Below are positions 1 to 6,624 of a stretch of DNA of 64,000 nt, in pieces. The translations under genes and the position numbers were made by a program. The DNA lies in the NCBI RefSeq assembly GCF_900115565.1, contig NZ_FOWW01000003.1:682001-746000 (forward strand), written 5' to 3'. Each line of letters opens with the position of its first letter. Within the stretch, counting starts at the first letter, position 1. The stretch is from Amycolatopsis arida. Lineage in GTDB: Bacteria > Actinomycetota > Actinomycetes > Mycobacteriales > Pseudonocardiaceae. Under the pieces are notes generated by a model. It ran no database searches and was not told the origin of the DNA. It saw only the letters and a program-made list of their open reading frames with translations.

Positions 1-1386
1 CGGTGGCTGCGGTCGCCGAGCCGCGTCGGAGATCCGCAGCAGCAGCGCGACCAGGATGTAGTTGGCCAGCAGCGACGACCCGCCGTAGGACAGGAACGGC
101 GTGGTGATGCCGGTCATCGGGATCAGCTTGGTGACGCCGCCGACGATGACGAACACCTGCATGACGATGGTGAACGACAGGCCGCCGCCGAGCAGCTTGC
201 CGAACGTGTCCCGCACCGCCAGCGCGCTGCGCATCCCGCGGGTGGCCAGGATCAGGTACACCATGAGCAGCGCGGACAGCCCGATCAGGCCCAGCTCCTC
301 GCCGATGGCGGCGGTGATGAAGTCGGTGTGCGCCTCGGGCACCATCTCCGGCCGCCCCGCGCCGAGCCCGGTGCCACCGAGCCCGCCGGTACCGAGCCCG
401 AACAGGCCCTGCGCGATCTGGTATCCGCCGCCGGGCTCGTCGTATGTCGCCAGCGGGTCGATCCAGTTCGCCACCCGCTGCTGCACGTGGGTGAACAGGT
501 TGTAGGCGATCAGCGCGCCGCCGAGGAACAACCCGAGCCCGAGCACCACCCAGATGACCCGCTCGGTCGCCACGTACAGCATCATCAGCACGACGCCGAA
601 GAACAGCAGCGAGGTGCCGAGGTCCTTCTCGAAGACGAGGATGCCGAGGCAGGCCGCCGCGGCGATCAGGATGGGTCCGAGGTCGCGGGCCCGCGGCAGC
701 TCCACGCCCAGCACCCGCTTGCCGGCCACGGTGAACAGCTCGCGCTTGGACACCAGGAACGACGCGAAGAAGATCATCAGCAGGATCTTCGCGAACTCAC
801 CCGGCTGGATGGACGCGAAGCCGAGCTTGATCCACACCTTGGCACCGTTGACCTCGGACAGCGACCGGGGCAGCAGTGCGGGCAGGGCCAGCGCGACGAT
901 CCCGACCAGGCCGGAGATGTAGGCGTAGCGGGTGAGCGCCCGGTGGTCGGGCACGACGATCAGCACCGCGAGGAACAACGCGAGCGCGAGGACGGTCCAG
1001 ATCACCTGGGTGGGGGCGTCCGGGGAGAAGTCGCGGCCGAGCGACGCCGCCCGCTCCGCCCGCGCGGAGTCGATCCGGTAGATCATCACCAGGCCGATGC
1101 CGTTGAGCAGCGCGACCGAGGGCAGGATCAGCGGGTCGGCGTAGGGCGCCCAGCGGCGCACCGCGAGGTGGGCCACCGTGAAGATCGTCAGGTAGGCGAG
1201 TCCGTACCAGAAGATCGCCCAGGTGAGCTCCTGCTCCTGGTTGGCGTCGACCAGCACCAGCGCGATGGTCACGATGAACGCGGCGAACGCCAACATCATC
1301 AGCTCGGTGCCGCGCCGCTTGGGAAACTGCCGCGGCGGGTTGGTGGAGTACTGACCGGCCGGGGCGCTCGGGACGGGCTGACCCAT
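1..1386 (-). CDS. rodA: SEDS-family peptidoglycan glycosyltransferase RodA/FtsW (3' end outside window)
   Basis: Membrane glycosyltransferase that polymerises lipid II with a partner class B PBP during elongation or division. About 461 residues are visible, nearly the full family length; the stop lies beyond the left edge. The translation is hydrophobic with about ten membrane spans and carries SEDS signatures: the FEKDLGTSLLFF segment, the GLGAGRPEMVPEAHTDFI loop and, near the C terminus, GITTPFLSYGGSS. The ATG start shares its A with the pstP stop codon (TGATG at 1388-1384), showing translational coupling. Order pstP-rodA on the minus strand matches the conserved actinobacterial locus in which pbpA, pknA and pknB follow; those would lie to the left of the window. 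RodA rather than the divisome FtsW is inferred from this neighbourhood, not from the sequence alone. Confidence 0.93.
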   Translation of the reverse strand, partial: MGQPVPSAPAGQYSTNPPRQFPKRRGTELMMLAFAAFIVTIALVLVDANQEQELTWAIFWYGLAYLTIFTVAHLAVRRWAPYADPLILPSVALLNGIGLVMIYRIDSARAERAASLGRDFSPDAPTQVIWTVLALALFLAVLIVVPDHRALTRYAYISGLVGIVALALPALLPRSLSEVNGAKVWIKLGFASIQPGEFAKILLMIFFASFLVSKRELFTVAGKRVLGVELPRARDLGPILIAAAACLGILVFEKDLGTSLLFFGVVLMMLYVATERVIWVVLGLGLFLGGALIAYNLFTHVQQRVANWIDPLATYDEPGGGYQIAQGLFGLGTGGLGGTGLGAGRPEMVPEAHTDFITAAIGEELGLIGLSALLMVYLILATRGMRSALAVRDTFGKLLGGGLSFTIVMQVFVIVGGVTKLIPMTGITTPFLSYGGSSLLANYILVALLLRISDAARRPQPP

Positions 1387-2780
1387 CAGCGACCACCCGT
1401 GGTCGGCTGTCCTGGTCGGGGGCGGCAGTCCACCCCGGGCTGGCCGCGCTGCGGGGGCTCGGCCGCCTGGTCACCCTCCGGGGGCGGCGGGTCGGTCGGG
1501 TCCGTTTGCTCGGTCGGTTCGGTCTGTTCGGTCGACTGCTGCGGCGGGTCGCAGTAGTCCAGCACGTTGTTTCGGCGCAGCATGTCGATATAGCGACGGG
1601 CTTCCTGCAGGTTGTCCCGCTTCACCCCGTTGGCCACCGCCGCCCGCGCGTCCTGCTGCAGGTCGGTCAGCCGCAGCGGGTCGCACAGCGCCGCCTCGGG
1701 TGGGCACGAGCCCTCGGCCTGGCGGTGCAGGTCGAAGCCCAGGAGGCTGCCGGGCACGCCCTGGTAGATGACCACCTCACCGTCGCCGCCCTCGCCGACG
1801 TAGTACTGGTGGAGCACGAAGTAGCGGGTCGCGATCGCCGCAGCGGCCAGCAGGATCAGCGCCAGACCCAGCGCGACCAGCAGCCGTATCCGCTTACGGC
1901 GTTTGACTTTTGGGTCGAACCCCGGTTCCGCCGGCTCCACCCGCTGCGGTGGCGGTGGCGGCGCGGTGAGTGCCCTCGCCCTGGCGGCGGGGGAGTCGCC
2001 CTGGTGTTGCTCGTCGGTGCCGTCGCCCGCGGCGCCACCGACGATCGGCGCGTCCTCGCCGAAGTCGACGTCCACCACGTCGGCCACGATCACCGTGACG
2101 TTGTCGGTGCCGCCGCCCTTGAGTGCCAGCTCGATCATCCGGTCCGCGCAGTCCTGCGGGTCGGGGATCTGGATCGCCTCGGCCAGCGTCTCGTTGCTCA
2201 CCATCCCGGACAGCCCGTCCGAGCACAGCAGGTACCGGTCGCCGGCGCGGGCCTCCCGCACGGTCAGGTGCGGCTCGACCTCGTGCCCGGTCAGCGCCTT
2301 GAGCAGCAGCGAGCGCTGCGGGTGGGTGGCCGCTTCCTCCTCGGTGATCCGGCCCTGCTCGAGCAGCTCGTTGACGAAGCTGTCGTCCCGGGTGATCTGG
2401 CTCAGCTGGCCGTTGCGGTAGAGGTAGGCCCGGGAGTCGCCGACGTGCACCAGGCCGAGCCGGGTGCCGGAGAACAGCACGGCGGTGAGCGTGGTGCCCA
2501 TGCCGTCGAGGTCGGGGTCGTTGGCGACGAGCTCGGCGATGGCCGCGTTGCCCTGGGCGACCGCCTCGCGCAGCTGGGACAGCAGGTCGTCACCGGGCTC
2601 GTCGTCGTCGAGTGGGGCGAGCGAGGCGATGACCACCTTGCTGGCCACCTCTCCGGCGGCGTGACCACCCATGCCGTCGGCGAGGGCGAGCAGGCGGGGG
2701 CCGGCGTACACCGAGTCCTGGTTGCTGGAGCGCACCAGGCCCCGGTCGCTGCGGGCCGCGTAGCGGAGGACGAGAGTCAT
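1386..2780 (-). CDS. pstP: PP2C-family serine/threonine phosphatase PstP, membrane anchored
   Basis: Dephosphorylates targets of the Ser/Thr kinases PknA/PknB and the kinases themselves. It has 464 residues. The PP2C catalytic domain covers about 1-238, with RSSNQDS at 18-24, the metal-binding LADGMGGHAAGE at 33-44 (Asp35), HVGDSRAY near 113 and GGTDNVTVI near 223. A Pro-rich linker (270-285) is followed by a basic stop-transfer patch and one membrane span at about 299-320. The remaining ~144 residues should be outside the cell and end in an acidic/Pro tail. Its start overlaps fhaB by 4 bases (ATGA). The kinases it would oppose should lie just left of the window. Confidence 0.95.
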   Translation of the reverse strand: MTLVLRYAARSDRGLVRSSNQDSVYAGPRLLALADGMGGHAAGEVASKVVIASLAPLDDDEPGDDLLSQLREAVAQGNAAIAELVANDPDLDGMGTTLTAVLFSGTRLGLVHVGDSRAYLYRNGQLSQITRDDSFVNELLEQGRITEEEAATHPQRSLLLKALTGHEVEPHLTVREARAGDRYLLCSDGLSGMVSNETLAEAIQIPDPQDCADRMIELALKGGGTDNVTVIVADVVDVDFGEDAPIVGGAAGDGTDEQHQGDSPAARARALTAPPPPPQRVEPAEPGFDPKVKRRKRIRLLVALGLALILLAAAAIATRYFVLHQYYVGEGGDGEVVIYQGVPGSLLGFDLHRQAEGSCPPEAALCDPLRLTDLQQDARAAVANGVKRDNLQEARRYIDMLRRNNVLDYCDPPQQSTEQTEPTEQTDPTDPPPPEGDQAAEPPQRGQPGVDCRPRPGQPTTGGR

Positions 2781-3244
2781 GGGCGAAGCTCGATCACCGT
2801 CTTGCCGATCCGGATGGGGACGCCGAGCGGGACTCGGAGGGGTGCAGTGACCTTAGCCCGATCGAGGTAGGTCCCGTTCGTCGAGCCCAGGTCTTCGACA
2901 TACCAATCGTCGCCGCGCAACGACAATCGGGCGTGCCGGGTGGAAGCGTAGTCGTCGTCCAGCACCAAGGTGGAGTCGTCCGCGCGACCGATCAGGATCG
3001 GCCGGCCGTCCAGCGCGATGCGCGTGCCGGCCAGCGCGCCGTGGGTGACGACGAGCTGGCGCGGGGTCTTGCGCCCGCTGCGCGGCCTTGCCTCCTTCTT
3101 GTTGCGGCGGAACGACGGAATCGCGACGCGCAGGCCCGAGGCCGCGTACAGGTCAGAGCGGACCACGCGCAACGCGGCCAGCACGAACAGCCAGAGCAGG
3201 ACGAGGAAACCTACTCTGGTGAGTTGAACAACCAGTTCCGGCAC
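2777..3244 (-). CDS. fhaB: FHA-domain protein FhaB (FipA-like), membrane anchored
   Basis: Phosphothreonine-binding adaptor that links the PknA/PknB kinases to division and cell-wall proteins. It has 155 residues. An N-terminal membrane span covers about 8-28, followed by a basic linker rich in Lys/Arg. The C-terminal FHA domain (about 63-155) contains ILIGRADDSTLVL, the DDYASTRHARL segment with the conserved Ser and Arg/His of the phosphopeptide pocket, and DLGSTNGTYLD. It starts the fhaB-pstP-rodA transcript on the minus strand and overlaps pstP by 4 bases. This matches the mycobacterial FhaB (Rv0019c) arrangement. Confidence 0.93.
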   Translation of the reverse strand: MPELVVQLTRVGFLVLLWLFVLAALRVVRSDLYAASGLRVAIPSFRRNKKEARPRSGRKTPRQLVVTHGALAGTRIALDGRPILIGRADDSTLVLDDDYASTRHARLSLRGDDWYVEDLGSTNGTYLDRAKVTAPLRVPLGVPIRIGKTVIELRP

Positions 3245-3558
3245 CTGTTGTGTCAGCTCCCGCCTCTTCGCGCCCAGCCCGCGGCGCGTGTTCGCCGCGG
3301 GTCCCCCGCGTGGTCGCCATTATGCGGGAGGCCCGCAGCCGAGCCGTGCGGGATCGCCGGAACGCGCCACCCGGTACCCGCAGTGTGGTCCCCACCTCGG
3401 TCGTGCGTCGCTCCGGCACGGTGGTCCGCGCCGTACTTCTTCCGTCCGCGCTCCCCACCCCGCCGGTGGTCGGCGGCCGTTCCCGGTGCCCCTGTGTCCG
3501 TCCGTGGGCTGGTGCTTACCGCCGGCAAGGACATGGGTTGAGCCGCCGGCGAGGCCCG
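3245..3558. other. Intergenic region between fhaB and fhaA, no gene seen
   Basis: This 314-base stretch holds no reading frame with a recognisable domain or a ribosome binding site in front of a start codon. It should contain the promoter of the fhaB-pstP-rodA unit and the transcript end of fhaA. Just downstream of the fhaA stop the motif GCCGGCGG occurs twice about 20 bases apart. I see no convincing long hairpin. Confidence 0.5.
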
Positions 3559-4785
3559 TCAGCCCTGCGTGCGGAACACCAGGGACGAGTGCCCGACCCG
3601 GATCACGTCGCCGTCGGCGAGTTGCCACGTCTGCACCGGCGTGCCGTTCACCGTGGTGCCGTTGGTGGACCCGATGTCGGCCAGCGTCGCGCTCTGCCCG
3701 TCCCAGGTGATCTCCAGGTGCCGGCGGGACACCCCGGTGTCCGGCAGCCGGAAGTCCGCGTCCTGGCCACGGCCCACCACGTTGCCACCCTGCTTCAGGG
3801 TGTACGTGCGGTTCGACCCGTCGTCGAGCTGCAGCGTCGCGGCGAGCTGCCGGTTGCCGCCCGGCACCCCGGGCGGGGCGTAACCCTGCTGGGCGTACGG
3901 GTCCGGCGGTGGCTGCTGCGCCGGGTAGCCGGCCGGCGGGCTCGGCGGCGGCGGGGGCGCATAGCCCTGGTCGTACCCCGGCGGCTGGCCGGCGGGCTGG
4001 CCATAGCCCTGGTCGTAGCCCGGCTGGCCATAGCCCTGGTCGTACCCGGGCTGCTGGCCGTAGCCCTGGTCGTACCCGGGCTGCTGGCCGTAGCCCTGGT
4101 CGTAACCCGGCTGCCCGTAGCCCTGGTCGTAGCCCGGCTGGCCATAGCCCTGGTCGTACCCGGGCTGCTGGCCGTAGCCCTGGTCGTAACCCGGTTGACC
4201 GTAGCCCTGGTCGTAACCAGGCTGGCCGCCCGGCTGGCCATAGCCTTGGTCGTACCCGGGCTGGCCCTGCTGTCCGTAGCCGTACTGGCCCTGCTGGCCG
4301 TACGGGTCACCCTGGTCGTATTGGCCGTAGCCGGGGGGCTGGCTCATTGGTCGGTCTCCTGCGTCGCTGGTTCGTGCTGACCGCGGTCGGCTGCCGGCGT
4401 CGTGTGCGGTGACGTCGGGATCGACGGTCGAGCGGGTCCTGAACTGTCCAGTATGCAGCGCCTCGTTGCGCTCGAGCGAAACTACGACGTCACCATAGGT
4501 GTCCCAACCGTGCTCGGCGAGATGCTCCGCCACGGCGTCGGCGAGGACCATGGTGACGCGCTGCTCGTCCCCCGCCATCCGGTCGTGGTCAGCGGGCCCC
4601 AGCGAGACGATGTAGTGGTTGGGGGCGAGCAGCCGGCCGCCAGCCAGCTCGCGAACGTTGTCCTCACTCTCACGCTCCAGCGCCTGCGCCACTTCCTGCG
4701 TGACGACGTTGCCACCGAACATCCGCGCGAAGGTGTTCCCCACGATGCCCTCCAGCCGCCGGTCGAAGCGCTGAACGCGGCCCAC
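3559..4785 (-). CDS. fhaA: FHA-domain protein FhaA with DUF3662 N-terminal domain and Tyr/Gly/Gln repeat linker
   Basis: Cytoplasmic phosphothreonine-binding adaptor; the mycobacterial homologue binds the pseudokinase domain of the lipid II flippase MviN. It has 408 residues from the GTG at 4785. An ATG lies at 4794, but AAGGAG at 4800-4795 abuts it and is 9 bases from the GTG, and homologues begin right at the [12 protein letters not shown] segment. Domain order: DUF3662 (about 1-110), a low-complexity linker with ten GYDQGY units, then a C-terminal FHA domain with [21 protein letters not shown] and [12 protein letters not shown]. The linker repeat number is likely variable. The gene lies beside tRNA-Leu, as in other actinobacteria. 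Confidence 0.93.
   Translation of the reverse strand: MGRVQRFDRRLEGIVGNTFARMFGGNVVTQEVAQALERESEDNVRELAGGRLLAPNHYIVSLGPADHDRMAGDEQRVTMVLADAVAEHLAEHGWDTYGDVVVSLERNEALHTGQFRTRSTVDPDVTAHDAGSRPRSARTSDAGDRPMSQPPGYGQYDQGDPYGQQGQYGYGQQGQPGYDQGYGQPGGQPGYDQGYGQPGYDQGYGQQPGYDQGYGQPGYDQGYGQPGYDQGYGQQPGYDQGYGQQPGYDQGYGQPGYDQGYGQPAGQPPGYDQGYAPPPPPSPPAGYPAQQPPPDPYAQQGYAPPGVPGGNRQLAATLQLDDGSNRTYTLKQGGNVVGRGQDADFRLPDTGVSRRHLEITWDGQSATLADIGSTNGTTVNGTPVQTWQLADGDVIRVGHSSLVFRTQG
3958..4263 (-). repeat. In-frame tandem repeat encoding ten GYDQGY units in FhaA
   Basis: About 300 bases consist of 27-30 base units that encode PGYDQGYGQ or [10 protein letters not shown], ten times in all, with two short spacers (PGGQ and PAGQP). 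The DNA units are close to identical, so slippage or recombination could change copy number. The translated region is rich in Tyr, Gln and Gly with regularly spaced Asp and no predicted fold. Confidence 0.95.
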
Positions 4786-4917
4786 GGGGAACATCTCCTT
4801 CGTCCTGCACGTGTGCTTCCGCAATAGATCGTATCTGGATACGGACCGTTCAACACGGGGGCGGGCGAAACCCGCCCGGCCCACCTGCTACGCTGACCTG
4901 GCTGTCGCAGTTGCTCA

Positions 4918-5000
4918 GGGCGAGTGGCGGAATGGCAGACGCGCACGGTTCAGGTCCGTGTGTCCGGAAGGACGTGAGGGTTCAACTCCCTCCTCGCCCA
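4918..5000 (+). tRNA. tRNA-Leu (anticodon CAG)
   Basis: A class II tRNA of 83 bases folds from this segment. The acceptor stem is GGGCGAG with CTCGCCC, discriminator A5000. The anticodon arm is CACGG-TTCAGGT-CCGTG, giving CAG, which reads CUG leucine codons. A long variable arm follows, and the T arm contains GGTTCAACTCC. The CCA end is not encoded. A tRNA-Leu next to fhaA is the usual arrangement near the actinobacterial origin. Confidence 0.96.
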
Positions 5001-5049
5001 CCCTGTTCGGTGGCGCTGTCGCGCCCACCTTCCCGGTTTCCCGTTTCGC

Positions 5050-5072
5050 TGTGGGGGGCCGAGCCCCCCACA
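5050..5072 (+). terminator. Hairpin downstream of tRNA-Leu
   Basis: A perfect 10-bp stem TGTGGGGGGC / GCCCCCCACA with a CGA loop lies 50 bases after the tRNA. It has no U-tract, as is common for terminators in high-GC actinobacteria. Confidence 0.7.
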
Positions 5073-5265
5073 CCCCCCACGGTGCGAGCTCCTCGCCTTG
5101 GCGGGCGCTGGTGACGTTTGGTCGTGAACCAGCAAGGTGCGGGTGCGTCGTCTCATGGGCGCTTCGCTCGCTGGCGCTCGCTTGCTGGTGCCACCCGTGG
5201 GGACGGTGGGGCCCCGGGTGCGGCCTGGCTGCCGGCAGCCATGGCGACAAGGGGGCAGGGGGCAA

Positions 5266-5391
5266 CAGCCATCCCTCCCCCCACCCCGATCCGAAGCCGC
5301 TTTGCGGTCGGGGGTGCCGTGTCAAGCCACTCTTTCCCGGCTTGACACGGTGCCGCCGACCGTCAACACAATCACGGCTTCGGGGTGGGGA
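5266..5391. repeat. 126-bp nested palindromic repeat, copy 1 of 2
   Basis: This segment is about 90% identical to 51493-51619. It is built as nested inverted repeats. The innermost stem is CCGTGTCAAGCC / GGCTTGACACGG (5317-5350) with a 10-base loop. Outside it CGGTCG pairs with CGACCG, and the outer arms CCCCACCC...CGAAGCC pair with GGCTTCG-GGGTGGGG. The outer arm sequence GGCTTCGGGRTGGGGA is repeated once more at 5407-5422. A 14-bp palindrome (GGCTGCCGGCAGCC) sits just upstream at 5227-5240. It lies in the convergent gap between tRNA-Leu and the phosphotransferase-like gene. No protein is encoded. Its function is unknown; a bidirectional terminator, a structured RNA or a small non-autonomous mobile element are all possible. 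Confidence 0.85.
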
Positions 5392-5433
5392 GACCAAGCA
5401 TCCCGAGGCTTCGGGATGGGGACGCCGAGAATT

Positions 5434-5455
5434 CCACCCCGTCAGACACTGTCGG
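5434..5455. repeat. 22-bp dispersed repeat, shared with 51896-51917 (inverted)
   Basis: CCACCCCGTCAGACACTGTCGG here matches the reverse complement of 51896-51917 with one mismatch. Both copies lie close to a copy of the 126-bp palindromic repeat and close to the 3' end of a minus-strand gene region. Confidence 0.7.
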
Positions 5456-5476
5456 CCCAGCTCAGGGCAGCGGGGG

Positions 5477-6350
5477 TCAGGCTGGGGAGGTGGCCAGGGT
5501 GGTGAGGAAGTGGCGGAGGCCGGGGTCCCAGCCTTCGGTGTCGCCGAAGTCGTCGTAGAAGGTGGTCAGGGCCAGGGCCACCTGGAGGGCGCGGAGCTGC
5601 CGGCACCGGGCGAGCAGCTCCGGGTCCGGATCCAGATGCCGCACCTCGGCGCCGGCGTCCATCATCGAGGCGAGGTCCCACTCCATCGGCCCGCGGCACA
5701 CGTCCTCGAAGTCGATCCACACCAGGCCGGCCCGGGTGGCGACCAGGTTCCCCGGGTGGGCGTCGCCGTGCAACGGCCGCACGTCACCACCCGGCGCGGC
5801 CAGGAACGGGGCCAACCGCTCGGCCGACGCGTGCAGCAGGTCGACCTCCGCCGCGCTCAGGAACTCCCGCTCGCCGGACGCGGCGAGCAGCTCCATGCCA
5901 CGCCGGATGTCGTGCCCGGCGACCAGCGGGAGCTCACCCGGGTAGGTCCGCAGGGCGGCGTGCAGGTCGGGCAGCATCGCCACACCGTCGGCAGCGGTCG
6001 GGGTCCGGCTCGAGATAGCGCCAGAAGCTGACCGCGAAGCCGTCCGCCTCGTGTGGTCCCGGCGGCAGCTCCGAACTCGGCGCCACCACCGGCGCGCCCT
6101 GCCCCGCCAGGAACGCCGTGACGTCGATCTCCAGCCGGAGCCAGTCCGCGATGGGCGAACGCAGCCTCGGCATACGGGTCGCCACCCGCGCCACCACCGG
6201 CGCCGGCCGGAGGTGAACCATCAGCGAGAACAGATCGGCGAGCACCACCGGCTCCTCGACTCGGAGACCATGGGCACGCGCCAGCCCCACGGCCGCGGAC
6301 ACCGCACGCCGAGAGTGCTCCGCCCGGGTGTGTGATCGTGTGGTGCTCAC
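5477..6350 (-). pseudogene. Aminoglycoside phosphotransferase-family kinase interrupted by a frameshift
   Basis: The family phosphorylates small molecules with ATP; the substrate is unknown here. The gene starts at GTG 6350, preceded by AGGGGG, and reads VSTTRSHTRAEHSRRA through SFWRYLEPDPDR. Near 5990-6000 it changes frame and continues as TAADGVAMLPDLHAAL to the stop at 5477. The second part has the catalytic HGDAHPGN and the Mg-binding WIDFEDVCRGPMEWDL. The 874-base span is not a multiple of three, and the junction lies in the CGGACCCCGACC stretch. Both halves are otherwise well conserved, so this is either a recent frameshift mutation or a sequencing error. A shorter protein could also start at GTG 5983. 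Confidence 0.8.
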
Positions 6351-6581
6351 AGTGGCCCCCTTGTGACTGCGCTCACGCGAGCGTCGCACTCTACTCGGGG
6401 CCCCGCTGGGGCTGGTCGGGGAACCAGGCGGCCCTTGTCTCGGGTGGCGCTTGGCGTGCCCCTCGGTTAGCCCGTGCCGGGCTGGCACGAGCTGGGCAAC
6501 GGCAGAACCGAGGGGACCACTGCTCGGGGGCTTCCCGTGTCGGGTTCGCCACTGGTTCTCGCGTGGGCCGTGATCCCTGGT

Positions 6582-6606
6582 GCCGCCGCCCGCGTGGGGC
6601 GGCGGC
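6582..6606 (-). terminator. Hairpin after the penicillin-acylase gene
   Basis: A perfect 10-bp stem GCCGCCGCCC / GGGCGGCGGC with a 5-base loop lies 19 bases past the stop codon of the minus-strand acylase gene. There is no U-run. The rest of 6351-6624 shows no gene; it carries the upstream region of the phosphotransferase-like gene. Confidence 0.7.
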
Positions 6607-6624
6607 TTCCTGCCTCCGTCTCGG

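Noticed and set aside
4918-5391. tRNA-Leu 3' end as an attachment site of an integrated element, with the palindrome as part of it
   Set aside because: No duplicated tRNA 3' end and no integrase gene were seen in the window.
5477-6350. Aminoglycoside resistance gene
   Set aside because: The family is broad, the gene is frameshifted, and nothing in the sequence indicates an antibiotic substrate.
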